From NCBI GenBank assembly GCA_027625915.1, contig JANTQA010000048.1, positions 1,984,001-2,048,000 of the forward strand: a stretch of DNA of 64,000 nucleotides, in the 5' to 3' direction. This document shows, one piece after another, positions 34,658 through 47,509 of the stretch; within the stretch, counting starts at the first letter, position 1, and each line of letters begins with the position of its first letter. The notes beneath the pieces are model-generated. The model did not search any database. It had not been told where the DNA came from and worked only from the letters and a program-made list of their open reading frames with translations. Both the position numbers and the translations under genes were made by a program. Source of the stretch: Anaeramoeba flamelloides (Eukaryota > Metamonada > Anaeramoebidae).

Positions 34658-35416
34658 AAAGTAATCTGAAAAGAAAAAAAAATACAAAGTGACAATTACC
34701 AAAAAAATGATAATTTTTGTTTAAAAAATATTGTTTTCGCTAATATTTCTGAAATAAACGAATAAACCTATTTGTCTCAGAGGACATTAAAATTTTGTTT
34801 TTTGGTTGACAGCCGAGGTTATAAGTCTCAATAAGACAGAAGATTTGCTTTATTTCATAAATATTAAAATAGTTTATTCGATTTCCTAAACAGATTTTGC
34901 ATTTTTTTTAAATGTTAAAATAATCAACAAGAATCCACTCTTTGGTACCAACAAAACCAGAACCCAAAAACAAAATCCTAAAAATTCTCACGTTTTTAAT
35001 TTTAAGGGAGAAGTATATACATAGATTTGTCTTTAATCATAATGTGCTGTTATTAAAAGAAAAGCACATCCTCGATCTATGTTTAAACAGGCTCAAAAAA
35101 ATCTGTTAAAAATATTATTGGACAATAAATTATTTTATTTTTTATTGAAGGTTTTTATTCAAAATGATATTTTTGGAAATTTTTTTTTTAATTCCTTTTC
35201 CAAATCAAAAAATAGAAATCATAATAAATAAACTCCAATCCAAAATTTTTTAAAATACTAAAATTCCATTTGTGAAAAAAAATCTTATTTAATCAATTCA
35301 AGTAGAAATACCAAATTAGAAAGATTCACTAATTGAAATCTTGATAATGGTTCATAAATTACAAAACCCAAAAAACCAAAAAATAAGAATTATCAAGACT
35401 ATTAAATCTATTGGTA
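34658..35416. other. Upstream region of the RG-rich gene
   Basis: No ORF. Contains a small stem-loop near 35028-35080 (CATAGAT...ATCTATG enclosing ATGTGCT...AGCACAT), which I cannot assign. Confidence 0.3.
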
Positions 35417-35720
35417 TGTTAAAATTTTTGGAGAGAGCAAAACAAAAAATTTATTGGTAAATTTATTTGATTTTCTATTAAGAATATTGATCGATCAAAT
35501 GGTTAGATACAACCAATTAATTTTATTTAAATTCTTCTATTTTAAAGAAACTCAACTTTAACCTAAAATCAATTGTTGAAAAAAATTTGATCGAACGAAA
35601 TTAGTTAGGTATTCCAAAAAAATGAAATGAAAACAAAAACTAAAAGATGAAAAAATGATTTTCATATTTTACAAAAATCAAAATTATTTCCAATTTGAAT
35701 TAAATTGTATTATTGTCATC
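35417..35720. repeat. Dispersed repeat family F, inverted copy
   Basis: Reverse complement of most of 21205-21555. It starts TGTTAAAATTTTTGGAGAG, and shared internal words include GAAAACAAAAACTAAAAGATG. No open frame. Confidence 0.65.
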
Positions 35721-37427
35721 CATTTTATTATAAACATTTTTGTGAAATATTTAGAATTTAAACTGTATTTTTAAAAAACGATTGTGGTCAGCGATTGCTT
35801 TAACTAAAGATAATCAAAAATATTGAATACACTTAATGATTACTATTATCCCCTGAGTATTTATTGTTAGTGTATCTAATATTATAATAAGTTGTAATTC
35901 AAGAATTATTCTAAAAATATAAAGTATTGCCGATTTAAATGTTCAGTCAACCCATCAACTAGGTATAAAACCAAAAGAAAAATAATTTTTGATCTGATGA
36001 CTGGTTTATTGATTTCTAGTAGTTTTTTTTCAAAATTGATTGTTTGTTTGAAGATCTTTGTATGATCAAATTATTATTTTTCTAATTCTAAAATATGTTA
36101 TAATTACTTGAAAAGATACAAAGTCAGAAATTCAAATTAATTTTTAATACTTGGACCAAGACTTATATCATTATTCTCAATTTATTCTGATAAAATAGAA
36201 TCTCACAATTTCAAGTAATTAAACATTTTTAACTAAAACTGGTTAAGAATTGAAATAAAAATCCTAAAGTAATTTTATGCTTTGAAATGAATAATTATTA
36301 TGGATTCAAAGTATTTTTTAAAATGTTCAAAATAACGAATTTTCAAGATTTAAAAGGTAATCGAAAAAGATAATTTTTAATTTTATTGTTCAAATATATT
36401 ATATAAAATTGATTAGTTGTAGTGATTAAATATTGTAAAAAAAAGCATTTAAATAAATCCTAGTATCATACTTCTTAAACAAGGATATATTTGTATTTAT
36501 TAAAATTCAAAAGAATTCTCTAGATTATATTATGGCATTTTTTTAAGATAAAAACAAAGAGTGGTTTATTATTTTATTAATAATATATAGGTTACTAAAA
36601 TATTTCATCTCAGGTAAAAAAAAAAATAATTTAATTAATTAACATAAAATTGTTTAATCATATTAAAATAATATTATCAAATAAAATTAATTACTTTTTA
36701 ACAATTTGACACCATTAAGTAAAAAAAAAATATACAATGAATATCAATAAAAATTGAATTTCTCTTTTATCTAAAATAGAATTTTGAAAAAAAATAATTA
36801 TTTTAATTTTTTTTATTTTTTGATATCCCTATAATATTTAGAGATTTGGGAAATATTTACTGATATGGTTATAATCAAATAATTAAAAAGTATTATATAA
36901 ATATAATCGAAAAATACAAAGTGGAAGGTTTTAGTCTTATATCTCAAAAAATAATCTTCATAAAAAAATTAAATAAATTTCTCAAATTTTAATTTTTATT
37001 TTTTAATATTTTCTCTCAAATTTTAATTGTTGATATTAGTAAAATTAAAGTTTTATTTTTTTTTTTTTGGCTAAAATTTTTGGGAGAATCTACAATTTAA
37101 GAGCACCAATACATTTTTTTATAAACTATTACAGGTTTCAATTTCAATGAGTGTCATGGTGTTGCAACTCGCTTAAGCAAAAGAAAATGTTTTTTTTTTT
37201 TTTTTTCATAAAGTTTTTCAATAAAACTTTATAATTTGGGGTAAATAAAAGGAATTAAAAAAATATCCCTTAAAAAAAAAAAATCAATAATAATAAATCA
37301 AAAATTAATAATAAGAAGTATAGATGGAATTTTTAATTGATTTTATTTCAAAATAAAAAAAAAAAATTAGAAATAATAAGAATAAGAATAAGAATATAAT
37401 ATCAATCAGAAAATCAAATCATTGCAG

Positions 37428-40400
37428 TTATTTTTCTAATATTAAAACATTTTCTTTATTTGTTTCTATTTCCATTCCTTGGATTCTTTTTTTCGTTTTT
37501 TGAAGAAAAGGCGATGATTCTTGATCAAAATAATTTTCTAATTGCTCTTTCTTGATTAAATTAGAATCTTTTAAAAAATGATCAAATTTTTGATTTTTTA
37601 AATTTGTCGTTGAATTGGTGATTTGCTCTTGTATTTTTAATTCAATTTTTTTGATTTCTTCAGTTTCTTTTTGCATTTCATATTCTGTTATCATTTTTTC
37701 AAAAGTTATCCTCTCATCATTATACATTTTTTCATTTTCTTTAAATAGAGAATTGACTTCTAATTCTTGGTTTGTGGTTCTTAAAAATTCACCAAAATTC
37801 CCATTCTTTGATTTGCTCTTTTGTTGTTCTTCAATAATTTTTTGATATAGAACTATTTTTAATAAAGTATTTTTTTTTTTAAGTTTGTTTTAGATAATTA
37901 GGAAATTAATAAAAAATTAAAAAGAAAAAATAAAATAAAATAAACACTGATTTATGAAAAATTAAATTGTCATTTTTTTTTTTTTTTACATTTGGTTAAA
38001 AAAATCTTAATCTTTGTGAAATTTTATAACATATTTGATTTTTTTATTACTTGCATTTTCTAAATTTCAGAATAACACCCAATTATTTCAATCCCGTTAA
38101 AAATTATTTTATTACAAGATTGGAAGATGAATAAACACAAGACTTTGACAAATAGATTAACAAATAAAATAAAAAAAAAAAATTCTTTTAATTTAACTCC
38201 TCCTCATTAGGCCTTGAAATGAAAATGAAATTTGTTTAATTTGTAAACAACAGGTTTCAAAAATTAACGACTTTTTGCAAAAATTACTTTAGATTTCATT
38301 TTGGACAATTAATGCACAGCCAGTTTCACTTTTAAGACACAAACTTTGAACAGGATTTAAGACACAAAAAAAATCTCAAATTAAGGTACAAAATTCAGAT
38401 TCTAGTAAAATAAATTGTGTTTTAAAAAAAAAATTCCAAATTTTATACCTTAATTTGAGATTTTTCTGTGTCTTAAATTTGATTCAAAGTTTGTGTCTTA
38501 AAAGTGGAACTGACTGTATTGTCTTCGGTGAAAATATTTTACATGCATCGAATTTCAATGACAAAAATTAAGTTAATTTATTAGCTGTGTGTTTCTGTTG
38601 ATTATAATCAAAGTTTTTAAAGTTAGTTAATTTAAAATTGATTTTAAAAATTGGGAAATTTTATAGAAAAAAAGTAAAATTCTATTTCATTCTTTTAAAA
38701 AAATTCAAAAAACTTGTAATTTTCGAAAGGTTGTTAATCAGTTCAGAATACATTTTTGAACAAATGATCTTTTAATGGTTTTTTTAAAAAACTATTAAAT
38801 CAATTAATTTTTGAAAATTTTGAGTGTTTTTTTAAACCAAAATTTACCTGAAGGGTAATTAATATATTTTATATTTATCATCCTAGTTTCCGGTGTTATA
38901 ACAAATTTAAATTATTGATCGAGTAATAATCAAAATTTTGTTGTTTAATTTTTTGATCATTTAAGAATAGACAAATAAAATTTCAATTTAATTTTGAGAA
39001 TTAATTCTGAGTTAATGTTTTTTGTTTAATATTGATATTTAAAATTAAAATGAGATAAAATTTCCGCTGATTTTCTTTTTTCACTTATGAAATATTGGTT
39101 TTAATTCTGGAATTCTTAGTTCGCCAAATATAAATTTATAGAATAAAAAAAGGAACAAGCAAATATATAGAGATAATAAATTACATCTATTTCGTTTAAA
39201 ACCCCTTTTGTAAAAAAAAAAAAAAAAATAGCAATAAGAAGTGTCACTTTTCCCCATTTTTTCGTCAAATATTAGCATTGTACTTTAATTCATTCTTTAG
39301 TATGCTGAACATATAAGGTTCGATGCCTAATATTATTATTTTCAAATCAAAATAAAAGAAATTTTGGTAAAAAAATACCATTCTTAGCAGGTATGGCATA
39401 TATTTGAAGAAAAAGTCTATAAAAACAAAACGTATATTGACTCAGAACGTGGTTATTTGAATTTGTTGTTAATTGGCTGCCATCAAATTAACTCAAATTA
39501 TGGTTTCCAACCAATAAATAAATAATATTTATTTCAATTTCCCCAAAAATTGATTTGTCGTACAATTCGAAAAAACACAATATCTCACTTCCACGGAAAT
39601 ACTAAATCGGTCTATATCTTTTTTTGTTTCATTTAACTCTTACTTACTTGACTGTAAGATAAAATTGAATTTTTTTTTTAACTTGAAAATAACAGTGTCG
39701 CTTATTGGACGACATAAATGGGTTTGCTTTTAATTTTGTTTGTTCAGGCTTTCAAAAAAGTATTTGTTGATTTAAAAATGATTAGTCAGAAAATAAAAAA
39801 AAAACTAAAGTTATTAAATTACAAACCTAAGTTCTTTTTCAGTCTATTAAATTCTTGGTCTTGATTGCCAACTTGTTCACTTTGATTTTCAAAAATGTTT
39901 TTGTTTATTTCATTTGAAAGAGTTTTTGATTCTTGGAGGAATTGGCTTTGGTTGGTTGATAATTGGTTGATCATTTGACTTGCTTTTTCAATTGACTTTT
40001 TAATGTTTATTTTATTGTTTTCTTTACTCTTCGTGCCTGACTCTTTTGGGAGTTTAATGTTTTGAAATATACACTCAGTTTTTAATTGGTTGATTTCAAT
40101 TTCGGATTGATCAAACAGTTTTTTTGTTTTCATTTCTATTGAATTTTGTTTTCTGGAAAGCTGACTATATGGTAAAATTGGTTGTTTTTGGAAGTCGATT
40201 GTTTTTGATTAATTTTATTGAAAATTAGTTTTTTGTTTTTGTGGATTTTTCGCTGAAAGAAAAAACAAATAATAAACCAAAAAAAGAGTAAGAAGAAAAA
40301 GATTTTGGTGTTTAAATTTTTACTTAAGTTTTTCAGAAAGCTCATCTTTTGATTTTTCGTTTTGTGAGACTGTTTCTTTTAATTTCTTGATTTGGTTTTC

Positions 40401-40814
40401 AAGCTCTTGTATCTTTTTTTCTTGTTTCTTTTTATTTGTTTATTTTTGTTTTTTGTTAAAAAAAAAAAAAAAATTAACGGTTAGGATAGTTTAATAATTT
40501 TTCTTTGTTTTCAGAGGCTGGATTGAAACAAATTTAAAGAAGAGATTTCAAACTTTTTCATTTTCAAGGTGTTGGGCAAGGAGATGTATAAGCGTTTTAT
40601 TATCATTTTTATTAATGGTGTTTTTAATTATTCCATCTTGGATCAAAATTTTATTAATCTTTTGTAACTCGAGATCAGTTGTAGCTTCTCTAGATTGGAA
40701 GGAATCTTCAAAAAAGTCAAACTGTTTGTTGGGGTTTTGTTTGATCTCATTAAGAAACTTCTCAAATTCAACTTCAAAGCCCTTTTCTGTTTGTTGAAAA
40801 TTATTGATGCTCAT
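37428..40814 (-). CDS. Coiled-coil protein, 371 aa, unknown
   Basis: Four exons (40814-40554, 40427-40324, 40152-39827, 37852-37428) keep phase throughout and total 372 codons including TAA. The start is the ATG of MSINNFQQTEKGF; the open frame extends upstream but has no earlier ATG. The N-terminal part (about 87 aa) is mixed helical (TLIHLLAQHLENEK). Exons 2 and 3 are typical heptad coiled coil (IQELENQIKKLKETVS, ASQMINQLSTNQSQF) and exon 4 continues it (VLYQKIIEEQQKSKS, KMYNDERITFEKMI). No membrane segment or known motif. The last intron, about 1.97 kb, is far longer than the others (80-230 nt) and holds a foldback MITE (38315-38518). If that join is wrong, exons 1-3 and exon 4 are separate genes. 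I do not recognise the family. Confidence 0.6.
38315..38518. mobile_element. Foldback MITE, family 1, copy 3 (intronic)
   Basis: Ends CAGCCAGTTTCACTTTTAAG and CTTAAAAGTGGAACTGACTG (then TA), with about 85-nt pairing arms. It lies in the long last intron proposed for the coiled-coil gene. Confidence 0.85.
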
Positions 40815-43728
40815 TGTAGAATGTGATTTGAATGTTTTTTTAAAAAAATTAAATTGTTCAGAATAGAACAAAGATTAAAAAAATGGTTAAAGATCAAAGT
40901 GGAACATTTTGAGGAGAAAATTAAAACGTAAACTAAGTATATGTGAACAAAATTATGATGCAATCCATTCATAAATTGAAGAAATTTCACTTTTTACTTG
41001 TACACAAATGTACTTTTATTGTAAGAATAAATGTGAAAAAATTAACACTTCATTTTCCTTTTACTTCTTGTTACAAAATTGTATTATCATTGAAATCGAT
41101 TGAAATTTGTGATTTCTATTTATTTGCTTGAAATCTTTTTGGTACTATATTTTGGTATGAACCAATAACTAATTAATTAATGTCTTTTGAAGAATGAAAA
41201 AACAGCTAACCAGCCAAAATAAATCTTGATAAAATCTTCAAGAACAGTATTATTTTATCGATATGATGAATTTTTGAAATGTATCTGGTAAATTGAATGA
41301 GTAGATCGAGACAAAATTAAGTTCAGTTGAACTTTCTTCGATCTTTCAAGTTACTATTTATTGAAAAAATATTAAAAAAATAATTTTATGAAGAAATCAT
41401 TCTTTTCAGAGTAACAAGGGAAGTATATTAAAATATGCCAGTTGTGATCTTATTCTCTATAAATTTTATCAGAGCTAAGTGTTAAAAAATTCTAATCCAC
41501 TTCAACATAGAAAAGAAAATTTTTATAGTGAGATCAATTTTTTTTTTCCATTTTTTCTTAAAAAATCAAACCATTAAATACATTTTATTTAGAATACCAT
41601 ATAGAGTTTTTACCCTTTTTATTACCCTTTTCATCATCATTATATAAATCAAGCCTTTTTTTGCCAGGAATATTAATATATAGATTTTTTTTCTTTTTTT
41701 TGATTTAAAACTCTTCCCTGATGAAAAATTTGTTTTATTCAACCAATTAAAAAATCTTGTTATTATATAAGAATAATAGTTATAATCAATTAATTTTTAA
41801 AGTCAATAAAAAATTTTACCCAAAAATGATGTTTTTGTTCTAAGATAAAATTTGATATTTCAAAATAAAATTTTCTTTTTGATATTTTGTAATTGAGTAA
41901 ATTTAATCCATAAATTTCAAAATAAATTTTTTTTTAATTCTAAAAAATGATTTAAGTTGTTATAAGGATTCTTGTGAGTAAGACCAAAAAATTCGTTTAA
42001 AAAAAATTTTTTTGACAAATTCCAAATTTTTTTTGCAATTTTTTTTCATTTTTTAAAAAACCAGAAAACAACTTTTTTCAAACTTTAAAGAATGACATTT
42101 GTTTAGTATTAGATCTAATTTTTTCATTTATAATACATTTTAATTGAAATTTCATCAAATTTATATTTGTTTAAGAATCTTAGGTCTCAATTGTTTTTGT
42201 TAAGATTATAATTGAACTATCAATAATTAAAAATTATAGCAAAATAATTTTTTTTTCTTTTCAAAATCTATAATTTTCAACTTTAAACTAAAAATATGTT
42301 TTCCCATTTTCAACAGTAACTTAATTGTTTTTAAAAAGATTAAGTTACTTTTTACAGTTATATATTCGAAACAGGTTAAATTTTGGATTTCAAAAAATGG
42401 ACTTGAATATATAAATTGTTTAAATAATAAACCCCAATTCAAATAAAAGTCACAAAAAATTTCAAGAATTATTCATAATTGAATCAAGTTAATTGTAGTA
42501 TCGTTCTAAAATATAAGAAACTCTTTAAAACAGAAAAAAAAAACACTCAACTGTATCTATAAAACTCATTAAAACAAAACAATAAAAATTAAAAGTAAAT
42601 ATTTTAAAAATTGTTATTACCCTTTTGTTTGAAATGGGGAATCTTGTAATGTTAATTCCATAGGGGAAAAAAACCAAATATCAATAAAAACCCATGAACA
42701 AGGTGAATTGGGGAAAAGTTCTTTACAGTTTATTGATAACTCTTTACATACCAAACTTTTGTTCTTTAAAGTCTAATTTTCAATTTTAACAAGCAATTCA
42801 TCGGGGTATTTTTCTGGAATTATTTTTTTCAATGTTTACTTTTTTTCTAAGTTCCATACATTAATCCAATAATGACCTTTCTTAATTCCTACATCTAGTT
42901 CATTTGAAAGTAAACTTAAACTGTTTCTATTTTTATACTGGTAGATTATTTCTTAATTGATTTCTTCTTATCCTGTTTTTTCATTTTCCAACTGTTCAAT
43001 ATCCATAAATAAAAAAACAATAATTGAATAATTGAATAATTAAAATGGAAATAACTATTAAGTAATTATCTTATTAACAATCAAATTTAATAGTATTGAT
43101 GATTTGAGAGGTGTGCCCTTTTGTTTGTAAAAAGATTTTATTACTGATCATTTTCACAAGCCAAAACACAAATTTTCACAAAAAAAAAAATACTTTTAGA
43201 TCAAGATTTTATTCTTTTATTAAAAAAAATACAAGTTTTTTAAAACTCAAAGATTTTTTATTCGGATTTTCTTTTGATTAACGTACGTTTCAATGAATTT
43301 GATGTTTCAATTTAAAATAAATTGATTTTGTAATACAAAGTAGTAGGGATATCAAAAAAAAAAAGAAATTAAAAATCAAAAAAAAAATGAAAGCATATGA
43401 ATGTTTTTTATCTACCAATACATAAAAAAATCAAAGAAACTGATAATAAACACTAAAAAAAAATACGGTATCAGTTTCATAAAGATCTATTATTTAAAAA
43501 GGAATTGTAAAAATAAAGGATCAAATTGAAAAATTTATCTCAAAAAATAGTGTAAATTTTAAATATCCCTTTTAAATATTAAGTAATAATCAAAATACTG
43601 TTAATTGTAAATTGTAATCAACACACAAAAAGTAATTCTGAAATTTATTATCTTTTATTTTTGGTTTTATGCATTAGAAATATATATATATATATATAAT
43701 AAAATATGGAGAGAAACCCATCCATTAT
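40815..43728. other. AT-rich intergenic stretch
   Basis: No gene or repeat copy that I can support. There is a TA run at 43680-43699 next to the DEK-like gene's 3' end. Short open frames at 40943 and 42227 look like chance. Confidence 0.45.
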
Positions 43729-44504
43729 TTAAATAATTTCATCAAAGAAATTATTATTTGATTTAATTAAATTATCAATTATTTTTACCAAGGTTTTTTC
43801 AAACCAATCCCTTTTTTTTTGAACATCAAATTTATACTCTTTGGCAATTTGGATTTCAAGTTGGCTTATTGTTAAATCTTGAAAGTTTTTCATTTTTAAG
43901 ATTTGTATTAATTTTTTTTTAATTTGTTTTTTAATTTTCTTTTTTTTTGCTGATTGATTTGAATTTTGATCTAAATTTTCTTTTTGAATTTCCAAAAGTT
44001 TTGTCAGAACACGGAGTTCATTTTTCTCATTTTCGCTTTCACTTCGATCTCTAATTTTGCTTTTATTTTCACTTTCACTGTCATTATTTCTTCTAATTTT
44101 ATTTTCATCAAAATTTTCTTTTGTTGAAATTTTCTTCTTCTTTTGTTTTTGCAACTTTGTTTTCGGTTTTTTCTTTCTTTTTCCACCAAGAGGGTTTGAT
44201 TTTTTCATAAGACGAATATCAACGGATTGTAAAAAACCTAAAATCCGGTTGACTATTTGTGGTTTATTCCCCGATATTTTTAAATTTAAAAAGGTGCATA
44301 ACTCTTTCAGATATGACAAATACCATTGGTATAACTTTGTTTCAAAATAGATATATAACTCTTCGTTTGTCTTTTCAAAACCTTCCCAGTTCAAGACATT
44401 CTGACGAAGTGTATCATAATTTTCAGGTACGTTTTGATAGAGTAATTTATGTAAAGAAGTTAAAAGTGGTTCATTCTGATCATAGTTCCCAATTCTATTT
44501 TTGA
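43729..44504 (-). CDS. DEK-like chromatin protein (5' end incomplete)
   Basis: The frame is open from about 44504 to the TAA at 43731-43729 and has no ATG in its first part, so an upstream exon with the start is missing; an AG at 44506-44505 is a possible acceptor. The N-terminal half carries a SAP/SAP-like DNA-binding domain: LHKLLYQNVPENYD, then LKELCTFLNLKISGNK and IVNRILGFL. These match human DEK (LYKLL, SICEVLDLERSG, VKRILNFL). A Lys/Ser/Glu-rich linker follows with likely nuclear localisation signals (GGKRKKKPKTK). Residues near the C terminus (LIQILKMKNFQDLTIS, IAKEYKFDVQKKRDWFEK) fit the DEK C-terminal domain. DEK binds cruciform and supercoiled DNA and acts as a histone chaperone. 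The two-domain order and size support the assignment. Confidence 0.8.
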
Positions 44505-44655
44505 CTTTTTTTAGTTGTTATTTTGTTTTTTGTTTTTGTTTTTAAAAAGGAATATTATTTTTTTTTAGTATTTGTTTTTTGAATATAAACTCTATTTCAA
44601 AAATTTTGACCCACCTGAAATAATAAATTGAAATATATATATATATATATATATA

Positions 44656-45218
44656 AACTCTTTTTCAGTCAAAAGGGGGGCAGTTTTTTTGAAGAAATAG
44701 AACATATTCTATGAGTTTAATTCATTATTCTTCTCAAATTAAAATTTCAATTTTTTGATTAGAATCATTTTTCCTTATTTTGTCAATTTTTTTGTATTTT
44801 TCTTTTTGCCTTTTTGATTTTTTTTTATTTTTTTCTTTTTTTTATTTGAAAAAATTAAATTTGAAAAAAAAAATGTTTTAAAACTCCAAATTAACATTAA
44901 GAAAAGCGAGTCTTTCTATGTTCTTTTATAATCCATAGATTTACAAGCAAAAAAAAATTATTGTCAACAATTTTAATTTCCTAAAGAAATTGAGAATTTT
45001 GCACGAGACGTTCCAATGAATGAAGCCCAAAAAATTTTTTAACATTTTTTTTTTTTTTTGAAATTTATCGTTTGTTCAGTGCTTTCTTTTATAATTATCG
45101 ACTCTTATACGAAGTTTATTATTTCTCGTATTTCTAAACAATCTAAGTTTGGTTGATTCTTAAAAATAAAGTGACTTTTTCATTTTTGGCTGGGCCCCTT
45201 TGAGTGAAATGGAGTTTA
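44656..45218. mobile_element. TIR element family C, complete copy 1
   Basis: A 563-bp element with terminal inverted repeats of about 30 bp: left TAAACTCTTTTTCAGTCAAA and the right end reversed TAAACTCCATTTCACTCAAA, both followed by GGGG-type sequence. It sits inside a TA microsatellite that continues on both sides, consistent with TA target choice. No ORF. Confidence 0.8.
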
Positions 45219-45239
45219 TATATATATAGATAGATAGGT

Positions 45240-45850
45240 ATATTAATGGAGAGAGCTGTTAATTTCTCGTATTTGCTGTTAGGTTTATTTCTCAAATTAA
45301 AAAAAAAAAACACCATTAACTTTTCCAGAATTCAAAAGAATTGAGTAAAACAATAGATTTTTTACTATTCTTTTGAATCCTGGAATGCCGCCGTTAGTTT
45401 TTTTTTAATCTTAGAAATAAAAAGAAAATTTTTGATATTTTCTTTTCATTTCAAAAATTGAAAAAAACCTAGGAACTCTACGGCATTCGATGACACTTGA
45501 CTACACTTCATGTATTCATATTTATTTTATTTGTAATTGTTTTTAGGCTCGAAAACGTGTTTATTTGTCACTAGAACGAATAAATACGATGGATCTTTTT
45601 TCTCATAATATCAAAAATAGTAATAATAAAATCAACAATATTAATATATTAGAAATATTCATTTTTTTTTTTAATTCGGATATCCATATTTTACGATTAT
45701 TCTCAAAGGCTGAGTAATTCCATATAAAGTATTTTCATAAGCTGAGTAATTTAATAGAAAATGGAAAATCTAATGATTTTTTAATCAAAATTAAAAGACA
45801 AGAAAAGCTAACAGAAAATAAGAGGAATTAACAACTCCCCTGTTAAACAA
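45240..45850. repeat. Composite repeat family G with inverted ends
   Basis: Left edge GAGAGAGCTGTTAATTTCTC and the right edge in reverse (GGGGAGTTGTTAATTCCTC) are related inverted repeats. Inside are the palindromic GAATTGAGTAAAA module and ACCTAGGAACTCTACGGCA shared with 12000-12500. No coding capacity. Confidence 0.6.
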
Positions 45851-46079
45851 CAACAATAATAATAATAAAGGTACTATGACTTTTTAGAGCAAACATAAGT
45901 CACAAAATAAGGCACCAAAAAAAAATATTGTAATTAAAAAGACACAAAATTTTTATTTTGTCGACTCAAACAAGAATTTAAATAATAAATTATATGACTT
46001 TAATTCTTGAATTCTACCATAAAAAGGGTTTGTTTTTGTATATGGAAATCTTTAAAAAAATTTCTAAATCACAATTTAG

Positions 46080-46215
46080 GAATTAAGGAATTGCCGTAGA
46101 GTGCCTAGGTTTTTTTCAATTTTTGAAAGAATGGAGTAAAATCCTCGATTTAACTCAATTCTTTTAAATTCTGAAAAACCTAACGGCAAACAAGAGGAAC
46201 TAAAAACTCCTCCCT
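46080..46215. repeat. Repeat family G, fragment
   Basis: TTGCCGTAGAGTGCCTAGG followed by the palindromic GAGTAAAAT module and ending CCTAACGGCAAACAAGAGG. Inverted relative to the 45.2 kb copy. Confidence 0.6.
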
Positions 46216-46525
46216 TAAACAATAAAAAAAAAAGGATTTGTTTTTTAATGCTTTATTTGATTAAGTAGAGTGTGAGTTGAATAGTGCTACGACTGTAATA
46301 AAAAATACACCATAATTGTCTTTGCTTTATAACCACCTTCTTGTTTGGATCATTACTTTTGTGAATGGTATTGGTTTTACTCTTGATAAGAAAAAAAAAA
46401 AAAAAACAATAGCACAAAAGGATCTTCTCAATTTCTTATATGATCGAATCTTTTCTGCTTGAATGATTGTTATTGTTAATCGAACCAATTTTATTTTTTA
46501 CAACTTTTTAAGTTGGTACTTTGAG

Positions 46526-47104
46526 TATATGTCCTTACGAACCAAAAAACACTAAAAATGAAAAACTGATCAAATACTTTCCATTAATACAATTAAAAAA
46601 ACAAAATGATAAAATAAAAATAAATAAAGTTTCAATTTAGCTTTTTCTTGAAAACATTTTTTGCCAAAATCCTTGAATTCAACCTTGAAATTATGTATAT
46701 TTTTATATACACTATCTTGTTTAAACTCATTTACTAAAACAAATTCTAAATTATGGGAATTTTCTTTTCACAAAAGGCACTAATTTGGTCCTCAAATGTT
46801 TTTTTTAGTTTTAAATGGCAAAATAAAAAAAAAGTTAAACTAAAAGGATAAACTTTCTGGAAAAGCATTCTAATTTAATATATTAACTTATTCTTTTATT
46901 TAAAACTTTTCTCAACCCAAATTTTTCAAAAAAAAAATTAAAAAAGTGCACACTAATTCCAAAAAATATTTTCGATATTCAAAAGTTGAGAGTGTTTTTA
47001 TTCTAAAAAAAATTATCACAGTGGTTAATTGAATTAAGTTAGTTCTTAATTTCGAAAAATATTAATCAGAAAAAAATAGTGCTTAATTTTATTAAGGACA
47101 TATA
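46526..47104. mobile_element. TIR element family D, copy 1
   Basis: A 579-bp element bounded by TATATGTCCTTA and its complement TAAGGACATATA. The whole element recurs in reverse orientation at 55606-56183 with high similarity. No open frame of note. TA flanks. Confidence 0.8.
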
Positions 47105-47473
47105 TTGAAGAACAAAATCTAAAAACTGCAAAAAAATTAAGTTTTTCTCTTTTCATGAGGAAATTCTTTTTTCTCAGGCTATTTCTAAATTTTGTGAATT
47201 TTATTTTAAAAACTTTTAATTATTTTTTAAGTCGAAGTTGAGTTATAATTTCGAGTTCAGTGAAAAGGTTTTTTCAATCCACCTTCTTCTCATAAAAATG
47301 GTCATTTTTTGGTTGAATATTCAAAAAGTTTTTTAAGAGTTTATTATCATTAAACTGATATTTTACAAAATATAAAACTCTACAGTGTTTCTTTTTGAAG
47401 TTTTGGAATTTTGTACAGTCAAAATTATTTCTTTTGGTGAAATCAATTTTTCAGGAATCAAAGAAAAAAACTG

Positions 47474-47509
<36 letters not shown>

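Noticed and set aside
39081-39278. Minus-strand 65-aa open frame with a poly-Phe run
   Set aside because: It lies in the long intron of the coiled-coil gene and runs through a homopolymer; no family features.
39318-39328. tRNA-like B box (GGTTCGATGCC)
   Set aside because: No A box or cloverleaf can be formed around it.
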